From Aurantibrevibacter litoralis (GTDB lineage: Bacteria > Bacteroidota > Bacteroidia > Flavobacteriales > Flavobacteriaceae), in NCBI RefSeq assembly GCF_034651555.1, contig NZ_JAYEEQ010000009.1, positions 85,396-149,395 of the forward strand: a DNA stretch of 64,000 nucleotides. Reading direction: 5' to 3'. The notes below the pieces were generated by a model. It was not told the DNA's origin and searched no databases. It saw only the letters and a list, made by a program, of their open reading frames with translations. The position numbers and the translations under genes were made by a program. This document shows positions 1 to 8,220 of this stretch, in pieces (the stretch's first letter is position 1; each line of letters starts with the position of its first letter).

Positions 1-227
1 AACACCAAAATGAACAAAATTCCTAGTGCCAAGGTGCCCCAAAACCACGACTTTTGACTAAGATTGTAGGTGCTTACCTCTTTGGTGTAGAAAAAGGTAC
101 TCACTAATCCGGCCACAAAATAATTCGCTACAATTGCATAAAACGTTTCAATTTTGAGTACTGAAAATAACTTGAATACTACAAATAGGACACTCGAAAA
201 CAAAATACTCATGGCTAAATCCCACAT
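1..227 (-). CDS. EamA/DMT-family transporter, N-terminal part only
   Basis: Reading leftward from an ATG at 227, the frame stays open for 75 codons to the window edge. It encodes a strongly hydrophobic protein beginning MWDLAMSILFSSVLF, with two likely membrane helices separated by a short polar stretch containing FFYTKEVS. This pattern fits the drug/metabolite (EamA) exporters of flavobacteria, inner-membrane carriers of ten helices and about 290 residues. The start lies one base past the stop of the HAD gene, so the two are probably translationally coupled. The substrate cannot be told. The family call is from pattern only, because most of the gene lies outside the window. Confidence 0.6.
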   Translation of the reverse strand, partial: MWDLAMSILFSSVLFVVFKLFSVLKIETFYAIVANYFVAGLVSTFFYTKEVSTYNLSQKSWFWGTLALGILFILV

Positions 228-228
228 C

Positions 229-834
229 TTACCAGTCCAATTTAAGTTCGGTGACTTCTTCTTTACCTACCAAAAGATGCCATGTTTTTATACCTAAAGT
301 AGCAGCGGCATCCGTGTTTTCTTTGGTGTCGTCTATAAAAAGGGTTTCTTCTGCCTTTAGCCCATTGCGCTGAAGTACAAAGGTGAAGATTTCTGTATCT
401 GGCTTTCGCATTTGAATTTCATGCGACAAGTAAAACTGCTCAAAAGCTTGTTTAAATCGATTAAATTTTTCCTTCCCCATACGCTTTGCTACATGCGGAA
501 TGTGCAAGGCATTGGTATTGCTTAATAAAAATAATCGGTGCGATTTGACCTTAGCTAAGGTCTCTATAAATTCCAAACGATGATCCGGAAAGTCTAGTAA
601 CATCCCGTTCCAAACTTTTATAATTTCCGATGGTTTAGCCTCCGGGATAATGTGGTTGAGTGCGCCAATAAATGCATCGGACGAGAGTGCGCCGACCTCA
701 TATTGTTCATTGAGTTTCACAATTTCGGGAAGTGCATCAAAGCTGCCGCCCCATTTTACAAATTCGCGAATTACTATTTCCTTGTCTAAATTGATGAAAA
801 CATCGCCAAAATCGAAAATGATATTTTTAATCAT
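229..834 (-). CDS. HAD-superfamily (class IA) phosphatase, YihX-like
   Basis: A 201-residue HAD hydrolase of normal class IA length. The four motifs are visible: Asp8 in FDFGDV, Ser105 in LLSNTN, Lys144 in MRKPD, and Asp168-Asp169 in FIDDTKEN. The second Asp of the usual DxD motif is Gly10, as in the YihX sugar-1-phosphate phosphatase branch, where the motif reads DLGN. It probably removes phosphate from a small cytoplasmic substrate, which cannot be named. The gene follows ribD on the same strand with an 8-base overlap and precedes the transporter. It could supply the dephosphorylation step of riboflavin synthesis, which other HAD proteins perform, but that is inference from position. Confidence 0.85.
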   Translation of the reverse strand: MIKNIIFDFGDVFINLDKEIVIREFVKWGGSFDALPEIVKLNEQYEVGALSSDAFIGALNHIIPEAKPSEIIKVWNGMLLDFPDHRLEFIETLAKVKSHRLFLLSNTNALHIPHVAKRMGKEKFNRFKQAFEQFYLSHEIQMRKPDTEIFTFVLQRNGLKAEETLFIDDTKENTDAAATLGIKTWHLLVGKEEVTELKLDW

Positions 835-1879
835 GAGTTACTATAGTTAATTGATCTGAACCTATTTTTTCTATGGATTTTGTTGCACCCCGTAGTTCCG
901 GCGCCCTTGTGCCGCTTCCAAATACGGTAGCTCCGGTAAATATCCGAGCTTCATCCCATAAATGGCTATCAATAAAGGCTTGTAGCGTAATAGCACCTCC
1001 TTCAATAATGAGACTTAGAATTTGGTGTTGGTACAACAACGCACAAATTTGTGTTGTTATTTCCTTAGAAAAATCAATGACTTCATACCTAATACCTTCT
1101 TTGTACCGAGATGAATTGGCAATTTGGGTAATAATGATGGTTGGTACCGTATTATCTAGCACATAAAAATCGCCTTCAATTTTCAAATCTTTATCTATAA
1201 TAATGCGTATCGGTGGTTTGCCGTTCCAAAGACGGAGGTCAAGGCGGGGATTATCTTGTAAAACAGTACTTGTGCCTACTAAAATTCCTTGTTCTTGGCT
1301 GCGCCATTGGTGCACCCTTTGTCTAGAATGGGCATTAGAAATCCAATAAGGCTCTCGTTGAACACTTCGTTCGCGCTTATCGGGCGCAATAAAACCATCT
1401 ATGGTCTGTGCCCATTTTAAAATAATATAAGGTCGTTTTTGAGTATGGAAGGTTAAAAATCTACGGTGATGTTCCTTACAAGCAGCCGCCAAGATCCCTA
1501 CCGTAACGTGGCACCCTGCATCCTTAAGTTTCTGTACTCCTTGTCCTGCCACTTTTTCATGCGGATCTAATATACCTACCACCACCTTGCGAATGCCATG
1601 GGCCACGATATAATCGGCACAAGGGGGCGTCTTTCCAAAATGAGAACAGGGTTCTAAACTTACATAGAGTGTAGCATCTGCAAGTAATGACACATCCGCA
1701 ACCGAATTTATAGCATTTACCTCGGCATGCGGACCGCCAAAGGGACTCGTAAATCCTTCTCCAATGATGCGTTTGTTATGCACAATAACACATCCGACCA
1801 TAGGGTTCGGAAAGGTCGTTCCCCATCCATTTTTAGCCAATTGAATACATCGGGAAATATATTTTTCATGTATCTTCAC
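827..1879 (-). CDS. ribD: Bifunctional riboflavin biosynthesis deaminase/reductase RibD
   Basis: RibD first deaminates diaminohydroxyribosylaminopyrimidine 5'-phosphate, then reduces the ribose side chain. With the GTG start at 1879 the protein has 350 residues, normal for the family. The deaminase domain (about 1-145) shows the zinc site: His51 and Glu53 in PHAEVNAI, and Cys78 and Cys87 in LEPCSHFGKTPPC. The reductase domain fills the rest. The open frame extends to an ATG at 1954, but that would overlap the divergent GNAT gene and add a hydrophobic tail not seen in RibD. The GTG gives the expected beginning MKIHEKYISRC and leaves a 40 bp divergent intergenic region. Other rib genes are not in the window. 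Confidence 0.95.
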   Translation of the reverse strand: MKIHEKYISRCIQLAKNGWGTTFPNPMVGCVIVHNKRIIGEGFTSPFGGPHAEVNAINSVADVSLLADATLYVSLEPCSHFGKTPPCADYIVAHGIRKVVVGILDPHEKVAGQGVQKLKDAGCHVTVGILAAACKEHHRRFLTFHTQKRPYIILKWAQTIDGFIAPDKRERSVQREPYWISNAHSRQRVHQWRSQEQGILVGTSTVLQDNPRLDLRLWNGKPPIRIIIDKDLKIEGDFYVLDNTVPTIIITQIANSSRYKEGIRYEVIDFSKEITTQICALLYQHQILSLIIEGGAITLQAFIDSHLWDEARIFTGATVFGSGTRAPELRGATKSIEKIGSDQLTIVTHD

Positions 1880-1919
1880 ACGGTAAAAATAACACAATAA
1901 AAGGTACGGTTTTATAAAA

Positions 1920-2405
1920 ATGGACAAAGCCATTATTAGAGCAATTACGCCCAACGATAATCCTCATGTGGCCACCGTGATCCGCTGCGTATTGGAAGAT
2001 TTAGGTGTTCCCAAAGTGGGTACAGCATATGCAGATAAAGCCTTGGATGGCATGTATGAACATTATAATAGGCTTAAAGCCAGCTATTTTGTTGTTGAAG
2101 AAGAAGGAAAAATTCTGGGATGTGCGGGAATTGCACCCTTAGATAATTTTGAAGGCAATGTGTGCGAGTTGCAAAAAATGTACTTTTTAGAAGTTGCCAG
2201 AGGTCGGGGACTAGGACGTAAAATGATTCAGATTTGCTTGGAAAAAGCACGAGAATTTGGGTTTGAAAAGTGTTATTTAGAAACCATGCCCTATATGAAA
2301 GATGCCCAAAAGTTGTATCTAAAAACCGGCTTCAGCTATATCGATGCACCCATGGGCAACACCGGACACTATTCTTGTCCGGTTTGGATGTTGTTAGACT
2401 TATAA
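1920..2405 (+). CDS. GNAT-family N-acetyltransferase
   Basis: A 161-residue protein with the GNAT fold. The acetyl-CoA binding motif is visible as LEVARGRGLGRKMIQ (R/Q-x-x-G-x-G/A type) around residues 85-98, followed by the C-terminal strand with LYLKTGF. It should transfer an acetyl group from acetyl-CoA to an amine; the acceptor is unknown. It is divergent from ribD and is followed six bases downstream by prmC, so the two + strand genes are probably one transcript. The pairing with a release-factor methyltransferase might suggest a protein substrate, but this is weak. Confidence 0.85.
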   Translation: MDKAIIRAITPNDNPHVATVIRCVLEDLGVPKVGTAYADKALDGMYEHYNRLKASYFVVEEEGKILGCAGIAPLDNFEGNVCELQKMYFLEVARGRGLGRKMIQICLEKAREFGFEKCYLETMPYMKDAQKLYLKTGFSYIDAPMGNTGHYSCPVWMLLDL

Positions 2406-2411
2406 TGGATT

Positions 2412-3278
2412 ATGCAGCTAAAGGAAATCAGAACTATTTTTCACAAAGAGTTAGATTCGCTTTTTCCCAATGAAGAGGTAGATCAGTTTTTTTTTATGTT
2501 GATAGACCATTATTTAAACCTACATCGGTTAGATCTAGCGTTGCAACCCAATCTCATCATTTCTAAAGAAGAAGAAACGCCACTCTTTGAAGGTCTTAGC
2601 AAACTAAAAATGGAATGTCCCATACAATACATATTGGGAACATCCCATTTTTTTGGAATGGATTTACATGTCAATAAACATGTCCTAATCCCCCGTCCGG
2701 AGACGGAAGAATTGGTAGCATGGATACTCGCAGATTTAAAAAATAAAGAAACCCAAACTACGATTTTGGATATTGGCACGGGAAGTGGATGTATGGCCAT
2801 CACCATGGCAAAGCATTGTCCAACTGCAAAAGTGTATGCCTTGGACGTTTCTGAAGAGGCACTTAAAATCGCTATGCAAAATGCCCTAAATCAGGATGTC
2901 GCTATTGAATTTATCCATGCCGATATTCTTCAAATTAAAAATCTGGGAATTGCGTTCGATCTTATTGTTTCCAATCCGCCTTATGTCAGAACTATGGAAA
3001 AAAAGGAGATGAAAGGGAACGTGCTTCAACATGAGCCGGAACAGGCACTTTTTGTGCCGGATTCTGATCCGCTTCTTTTTTACCGAAACATCACCAAATT
3101 TGCTAAAAACAATCTCAGGGAAAATGGGGCACTCTATTTTGAAATCAACCAATATTTAGGAAAAGAAACGGAGCAACTTTTAAAAGACCAACATTTTTCA
3201 GAAATTGAAATGCGAAAAGATCTTTTTGACAATGATCGCATGTTAAAAGGTATTTGGACAAAAAGATCGCAAACCTGA
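2412..3278 (+). CDS. prmC: Release factor glutamine N5-methyltransferase
   Basis: PrmC (HemK) methylates the glutamine of the GGQ motif in peptide-chain release factors, using S-adenosylmethionine. The 288-residue protein has the small N-terminal helical domain (about 1-75). The Rossmann methyltransferase domain follows, with the SAM-binding loop ILDIGTGSGC at 118-127 and the diagnostic NPPY catalytic motif at 188-191. The length is normal. It follows the GNAT gene directly and is followed by ligA after 85 bp in which no strong terminator is seen. The start at 2412 gives a standard N-terminus; the ATG at 2404 is in another frame. Confidence 0.95.
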   Translation: MQLKEIRTIFHKELDSLFPNEEVDQFFFMLIDHYLNLHRLDLALQPNLIISKEEETPLFEGLSKLKMECPIQYILGTSHFFGMDLHVNKHVLIPRPETEELVAWILADLKNKETQTTILDIGTGSGCMAITMAKHCPTAKVYALDVSEEALKIAMQNALNQDVAIEFIHADILQIKNLGIAFDLIVSNPPYVRTMEKKEMKGNVLQHEPEQALFVPDSDPLLFYRNITKFAKNNLRENGALYFEINQYLGKETEQLLKDQHFSEIEMRKDLFDNDRMLKGIWTKRSQT

Positions 3279-3363
3279 AAGCGTTAACGAAAAAGCGAGG
3301 CATAGATTAGATGAAAAAGAATCATAGTAACCACCTAACTAAATCAACATAGCATACTTCTAT

Positions 3364-5358
3364 ATGGATATAAAATTGCACATAGCAGCACTCCGGAAGG
3401 AACTGAATACCCATAATTACAATTATTATGTATTAGATGAACCAACCATAACGGATTATGAGTTTGATATCAAATTAAAAGAACTACAGGAGCTCGAAGC
3501 AAAACATCCGGAATATCAGGATGCCAATTCACCTACAATGCGCGTTGGCGGAACGGTAACCAAACAATTCAATACCGTGGTTCATGAGCATCGTATGTAT
3601 TCGCTAGATAATTCGTATTCACTTGAAGATTTGGAGGAATGGGAGAAGCGCATACAACGTATTTTGGGTGACGCTGAAGTAGCATTTACCTGCGAATTGA
3701 AATATGACGGGGCGTCCATCAACCTTACTTATGAAGATGGTAAATTAGTTCGTGCCGTAACAAGAGGCGATGGTTTCCAAGGTGACGATGTTACTGCCAA
3801 TGTAAAAACCATACGTTCCGTACCGCTTCAATTACAAGGCGATTTTCCTCCAAAATTTGATATTCGTGGCGAAATTATTCTTCCTTTTAAAGGATTCGAG
3901 AAAATGAATCAGGAACGTATTGAAATGGGCGAAGAACCGTATATGAATCCCAGAAACACGGCATCCGGTAGTTTAAAACTTCAGGACAGTACTGCTGTGG
4001 CACAGCGTCCTTTGGACTGTTTGTTGTATGGTATTAGTGGTTTTAATTTAAACATAAGCTCTCAGTTTGAAATGCTTGAAAAAGCACGCCAATGGGGGTT
4101 TAAAGTACCTTCTGTAGCCAAATTATGCAAGAGTAGGGAAGAGGTAATTGAGTTTGTCGCCTATTGGGATATACATCGTCATGAATTACCGTATGAAACC
4201 GATGGTGTAGTTATAAAGGTAAATAGACTAGATCAACAGGAAGAGCTCGGTTTCACGGCAAAATCCCCGCGATGGGCTATGGCCTACAAATTTAAATCGC
4301 AACAAGCAGCAACCATTCTAGAAACAATTACCTACCAGGTGGGCCGTACCGGAGCCATAACTCCTGTGGCCAATCTTAAACCGGTGCTGCTTGCCGGAAC
4401 AACTGTTAAACGAGCCTCTTTGCACAATGCCGATCAAATTGAAAAGTTAGACATACGCGAAGGGGATACTGTTTTTGTAGAAAAAGGCGGAGAAATCATC
4501 CCAAAAATAATAGGAGTTGATTTTACCAAACGAACTTCCGCATCCAAACCCACATCGTATATTTCCCATTGTCCGGAATGCAAAACGCCATTGGTTCGTA
4601 GCGAAGGGGAGGCACAGCACTATTGCACCAACTACTACGGCTGTCCACCACAAATTACCGGGCGTATCCAGCATTTTATTTCCCGTAAAGCAATGGATAT
4701 TGAAGGTATGGGAGCAGAAACCGTTGAACTTCTTTTTAAGGAAGGTTTGATACGTCATTATGCCGATCTTTACGAGCTTACCAAAGAACAACTTATCCCT
4801 TTGGAGCGGATGGCCGATAAATCGGCCGAAAATTTACTACTTGGCGTTGCCGCATCGGTACACATCCCCTTTGAGAGAGTACTTTTTGCGTTGGGAATCC
4901 GTTTCGTGGGTGAAACGGTAGCCAAAAAACTGGCAAAAGCGTATAAAAATATAGATGCCTTACAGGCCGCTACCTTGGAAGAACTGACTGCCGTAGATGA
5001 AATTGGGCCTCGCATTGCGCAAAGTGTGGTCGAATTTTTTCAGAATGAAATAAACCGAGAAATCATAAGTCGATTAAAAACCTATGGCTTGCAATTTGAA
5101 ATTTCGGCAGATCAACTGATCAATCAAACAGAAATACTAAAAGGAAAGACCTTTGTTATTTCAGGAGTTTTTGAAAAAGTTAGCCGGGAAGATCTTAAAA
5201 AAATCATCGAGGACAATGGGGGCAAAGTAGGTTCTTCCATATCTTCTAAAACAGATTTTTTGGTGGCAGGTGACAATATGGGTCCAAGTAAAAAAACAAA
5301 AGCCGAAGCACTTGGAGTACAAATCATTTCTGAAGACACCTTTTTGACAATGGTCTAA
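3364..5358 (+). CDS. ligA: NAD-dependent DNA ligase LigA
   Basis: LigA seals nicks in DNA during replication and repair, using NAD+. At 664 residues it is full length. Visible domains, in order: the Ia/adenylation domain with the adenylated lysine Lys113 in the KYDG motif, the OB fold, a four-cysteine zinc finger (CPECKTPL and YCTNYYGC, around 405-428), helix-hairpin-helix repeats (about 450-570, with GIRFVGETVAKKLAK and EIGPRIAQS), and a C-terminal BRCT domain (about 585-664). It lies on the same strand as prmC. Nothing is truncated. Confidence 0.97.
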   Translation: MDIKLHIAALRKELNTHNYNYYVLDEPTITDYEFDIKLKELQELEAKHPEYQDANSPTMRVGGTVTKQFNTVVHEHRMYSLDNSYSLEDLEEWEKRIQRILGDAEVAFTCELKYDGASINLTYEDGKLVRAVTRGDGFQGDDVTANVKTIRSVPLQLQGDFPPKFDIRGEIILPFKGFEKMNQERIEMGEEPYMNPRNTASGSLKLQDSTAVAQRPLDCLLYGISGFNLNISSQFEMLEKARQWGFKVPSVAKLCKSREEVIEFVAYWDIHRHELPYETDGVVIKVNRLDQQEELGFTAKSPRWAMAYKFKSQQAATILETITYQVGRTGAITPVANLKPVLLAGTTVKRASLHNADQIEKLDIREGDTVFVEKGGEIIPKIIGVDFTKRTSASKPTSYISHCPECKTPLVRSEGEAQHYCTNYYGCPPQITGRIQHFISRKAMDIEGMGAETVELLFKEGLIRHYADLYELTKEQLIPLERMADKSAENLLLGVAASVHIPFERVLFALGIRFVGETVAKKLAKAYKNIDALQAATLEELTAVDEIGPRIAQSVVEFFQNEINREIISRLKTYGLQFEISADQLINQTEILKGKTFVISGVFEKVSREDLKKIIEDNGGKVGSSISSKTDFLVAGDNMGPSKKTKAEALGVQIISEDTFLTMV

Positions 5359-5424
5359 ATTTAAGAATATCACCTGCTACTTTTTTTTGATTCGTACACG
5401 TTTTGACATTAGTTTTTCGCTATT

Positions 5425-5446
5425 GTTTGTATATTTAAAGCCTATT
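5425..5446 (+). promoter_or_regulatory. Possible promoter upstream of the FAH-family gene
   Basis: Just upstream of 5468 lies TATTGTTTG, close to the Bacteroidetes -7 box TAnnTTTG but with one extra base in the spacer. A TTGAC lies about 18 bases further upstream. This is a pattern match only. Confidence 0.25.
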
Positions 5447-5467
5447 GTTTAATTCTATACCCATACC

Positions 5468-6301
5468 ATGAAAATCTACAAAACCACACAAGGCATCCTT
5501 ATTGAAGTGAAAAACCAGTTTTACATAATTGAAAAGGATTGGGACGAATTTATAACCAATGATGCTGTTTATGATGATACATTGGCCTTAATTGGAACTC
5601 TTGCACCTATTTCTAATGCCTCTGAAATAGTGTCAAAGCACCTCCTACCGCCTGTCGGAAAACAGGAAATTTGGGCCTCAGGGGTAACCTATTACAGTAG
5701 TCGGGAGGCACGGATGGAAGAATCTAAAGATGCGGGCGGTGGCGATTTCTATGATCGTGTATACGTTGCAGAACGTCCCGAATTGTTCTTTAAAAGCGCA
5801 CCGTACCGTGCCGTAGGGCATCTACAGCCCGTACGGATACGTAAAGATTCCCAATGGAATGTTCCAGAGCCCGAATTAACTTTGGTTATTACGCCCACTG
5901 AAAAAATTATAGGATATACGATTGGGAATGATATGAGTTCCCGAGACATAGAGGGAGAAAATCCGCTTTACTTGCCTCAAGCCAAAAGTTATGATGGCGC
6001 TACAGCCATTGGACCTTGTATCTGGATTTCAAAAGAACCCATTGCTCCAAGCTCGAAGGTTCAAATAAAAATTGAGCGAAATGAGGAGGTCGTATTTCAA
6101 GGCCAAACCACACTCGATCAAATGAAGCGCAAACTACCCGAACTAGCATCGTATTTATACCGGGAAATGTCCTTCCCTCATGGAAGTCTTTTAATGACCG
6201 GAACCGGGGTGGTGCCTCCGGATGCCTTTACGTTGAATCATGGAGATCAAATTCATATATCCATAGATCACATTGGTACATTGACCAATGTGGTTGCTTA
6301 A
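5468..6301 (+). CDS. Fumarylacetoacetate hydrolase-family protein
   Basis: A 277-residue protein of the FAH superfamily, metal-dependent enzymes that cleave C-C bonds in, or decarboxylate or hydrate, 2-oxo acids. The metal site is recognisable: Glu residues in VPEPELTLV, the loop YTIGNDMSSRD, and KSYDGATAIGPC, which matches the KxxDGxxxxGP signature. The end contains the typical GTGVVPPDAFTL. The N-terminal 60 residues are looser, as in family members acting on sugar-derived 2-keto-3-deoxy acids. There is no dedicated catabolic neighbour, so the substrate is open. It is followed by a small gene after 29 bp. Confidence 0.85.
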   Translation: MKIYKTTQGILIEVKNQFYIIEKDWDEFITNDAVYDDTLALIGTLAPISNASEIVSKHLLPPVGKQEIWASGVTYYSSREARMEESKDAGGGDFYDRVYVAERPELFFKSAPYRAVGHLQPVRIRKDSQWNVPEPELTLVITPTEKIIGYTIGNDMSSRDIEGENPLYLPQAKSYDGATAIGPCIWISKEPIAPSSKVQIKIERNEEVVFQGQTTLDQMKRKLPELASYLYREMSFPHGSLLMTGTGVVPPDAFTLNHGDQIHISIDHIGTLTNVVA

Positions 6302-6330
6302 GAACATCTGCTGTTTACACTTTATCTGAT

Positions 6331-6633
6331 ATGGAAGGCCCCAAGGATTACAGTGCTTTTAACGACACTTTGCATGGAAATGCCCCGCCTGCAAAATGGC
6401 CAACGCCTTTGCAGGCAATGTGGTACGATGCTAAAGAAGATTGGCATAACGCCCACGAAATAGCGCAGGATATTCCGAACCCGGAGGGAGATTGGATTCA
6501 TGCCTATTTGCACAGAAAGGAAGGTGATGTCTACAATGCGCGGTATTGGTATAGAAAAGCCAATAAACCATTTCCTAGCCTTAGTTTGGAAGTGGAGCAG
6601 CGGGAGATTGTAAATGCGCTTTTAAAGTTATAA
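6331..6633 (+). CDS. Small conserved-looking protein of unknown function
   Basis: A 100-residue soluble protein rich in Trp and aromatic residues, with the segment AMWYDAKEDWHNAHEIAQ and later YLHRKEGDVYNARYWYRKA. Amphipathic helices around EDWHNAHEIAQ and GDVYNARYWYRKANKP resemble a short TPR-like helical repeat pair. I recall similar unnamed proteins in other Bacteroidetes but cannot name a family. It lies 29 bp downstream of the FAH gene and is probably co-transcribed. No signal peptide or membrane helix is seen. Confidence 0.65.
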   Translation: MEGPKDYSAFNDTLHGNAPPAKWPTPLQAMWYDAKEDWHNAHEIAQDIPNPEGDWIHAYLHRKEGDVYNARYWYRKANKPFPSLSLEVEQREIVNALLKL

Positions 6634-6640
6634 CCCGAAA

Positions 6641-6835
6641 TAAAAAAAAATTTGAAACTGACTATCCCCATGGCAAGCCATAGGGTATTTCGCCAGTTTC
6701 ATTTTGGCCTTTGGGCCAAAATCCGAAATTTTGTATTTTACCTCACCCGGAACTGCAAAAAGATAGTTCCGACCTCTCCAAAGGAGAGGTAAATAGGAAA
6801 CCCCGACCCAAGGGTCGGGGAATCTTTAGATTGAA
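6641..6835. repeat. Compound hairpin repeat, copy A
   Basis: About 195 bp made of five consecutive inverted repeats. Arms lie at 6654-6660/6694-6700 (enclosing ATGGCAAGCCAT), 6702-6709/6714-6721 (TTTTGGCC/GGCCAAAA), 6749-6754/6765-6770 (GGAACT/AGTTCC), 6772-6779/6783-6790 (ACCTCTCC/GGAGAGGT) and 6801-6809/6812-6820 (CCCCGACCC/GGGTCGGGG). A nearly identical copy in the same orientation lies at 48273-48469; by eye the two differ at about ten positions. It starts in an A-rich tract and ends at TCTTTAGATTGAA. No coding function is seen. It behaves like a non-autonomous mobile or REP-type element. Confidence 0.85.
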
Positions 6836-6949
6836 CTGTGCATAGAAAACATGTTCATCGCCATCCCTCGCTTTCAAATCGGCATCGAGTAACAAAACAA
6901 GCGCTAAAAAATCAGGATGCGCGGCATTCGCTCTTTTTAAAGTGATCAT
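6830..6949 (-). pseudogene. 5' fragment of a GNAT acetyltransferase gene, cut by the hairpin repeat
   Basis: From an ATG at 6949, about 40 codons read like the N-terminus of a flavobacterial GNAT protein: MITLKRANAAHPDF, then LLDADLKARDGDEH, then FYAQFN. The frame then runs straight into the end of repeat copy A, which adds about 28 repeat-encoded residues and a stop at 6743. The GNAT core with its acetyl-CoA motif is missing, and nothing resembling it lies on the other side of the repeat. The gene therefore looks inactivated by insertion plus deletion. The family call rests on memory of related N-termini. Confidence 0.6.
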
Positions 6950-7075
6950 CTTAGTTTTAAATATCCCCTAATGTATCGTACCTTCTCAGTTGTTTTTAAA
7001 AAAATAAGTAATGCTATAATCACACTTTTTGATGTTTGCATTCCCTTTTGCAGAGGCCCACTTGGGCAGCACCTC

Positions 7076-8188
7076 TCACACCCTTAAAAATATTTTTTGT
7101 TGATACAGCACATATAAAAAACACCACTGTATTCCTATAAAACAGAGGCCAAGAACTACCACATCGTAGGGCGATCCTACCATTTGTCCTAACCAAGTAA
7201 ATAAGGCATCGGTGGTATAGGTCCAATTTATAAAAACACCTGACATGTAAATTAATATGGAATTCATACCAATCACTTTAAAGAAAAAGGCCCACTTCCG
7301 ATAGCCCAATATATCGATTAGATAATAAAAAAGCGCCATCAATAAAAGGCTAATACCGCCGCATTGCAACACAAAAGAACTAGTCCACAAGTTCTTATTG
7401 ATCGGAAAAACCAGATTCCAAATTTGGGCTAATACAATGAGGATAAATCCCACTATCACTAATTTCAGTGCTGTTTTAGTACGGTTTTCGAGATCTGTTT
7501 TACGCAATAACGTTCCCGTAAAAATGCCCAAAAGAGCGGTACTAATGGCAGGAAGCGTAGAAATAAGCCCTTCCGGATCGTGTATCCCTTTGTATAATTT
7601 TCCGGGCATTAGGGTACGATCTAAATAGGAAACAAAATTTCCTTCCATACTCAAATCGCCCATCGCATAGCCGGGGGCGGCATTGAAAGCCAATAGTGCC
7701 CAATATCCAAAAAGCAGAACTGTACACCAAATGGCTTGCCCCCTAGTTGTAAAATATAAATAGATGATATTGGCAAACATATAGGCAAGACCAATACGCC
7801 CAAGCACGCTGCCAAAACGAATTTCCGCAATGGGTTTTAGTTCTAACCCATTGTTATATACAATGCCTAATAAAACCAAAATAAGACCTCTTCTAAGAAT
7901 TTTTTTTAAAAGTGCCGTCTTACTCTTACCGCTTTCCAATTGTTTTCCTAGAGCATACGGCGATGAGACCCCTGCTAAGAATAAAAATAGTGGAAATATG
8001 ACATCATAGGCTGCAAAACCATGCCAGCTTGGATGCGTAAATTGTACGGATAATGATTCCCACAAGGGAGATTTGGTAATTTCGGCAAGTTTGTGAAATA
8101 CCTCTTCTGCACCAATAATCCAGAACATATCAAAACCGCGAAGGGCATCTAAGGAATAAAGCCTTTGTGTATTAAGTGTAATTTTCAT
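7076..8188 (-). CDS. DUF5009/HGSNAT-like membrane acyltransferase
   Basis: A 370-residue membrane protein with about ten hydrophobic helices. The N-terminus carries RLYSLDALRGFDMFWIIG and then FPLFLFLAGVSSPYALG, the signature of bacterial relatives of heparan-alpha-glucosaminide N-acetyltransferase (DUF5009). These are thought to move acetyl groups from cytoplasmic acetyl-CoA to sugars across the membrane. The family ends in a bundle of helices, as here. The gene follows the NIPSNAP gene by 32 bp on the same strand. The substrate is unknown, though a cell-surface or imported aminosugar would fit. The N-terminal Met is well placed. Confidence 0.8.
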   Translation of the reverse strand: MKITLNTQRLYSLDALRGFDMFWIIGAEEVFHKLAEITKSPLWESLSVQFTHPSWHGFAAYDVIFPLFLFLAGVSSPYALGKQLESGKSKTALLKKILRRGLILVLLGIVYNNGLELKPIAEIRFGSVLGRIGLAYMFANIIYLYFTTRGQAIWCTVLLFGYWALLAFNAAPGYAMGDLSMEGNFVSYLDRTLMPGKLYKGIHDPEGLISTLPAISTALLGIFTGTLLRKTDLENRTKTALKLVIVGFILIVLAQIWNLVFPINKNLWTSSFVLQCGGISLLLMALFYYLIDILGYRKWAFFFKVIGMNSILIYMSGVFINWTYTTDALFTWLGQMVGSPYDVVVLGLCFIGIQWCFLYVLYQQKIFLRV

Positions 8189-8220
8189 AAAAACGGTGGT
8201 TAGGGTTTGGTGGTATAGGT

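Noticed and set aside
1880..1954. Extended RibD N-terminus to the ATG at 1954
   Set aside because: It would overlap the divergent GNAT gene and add residues not found in RibD; the GTG at 1879 gives the normal start.
6743..6829. Continuation of the GNAT-like frame as a normal C-terminus
   Set aside because: These codons come from the hairpin repeat, which also occurs at 48273-48469 outside any gene.
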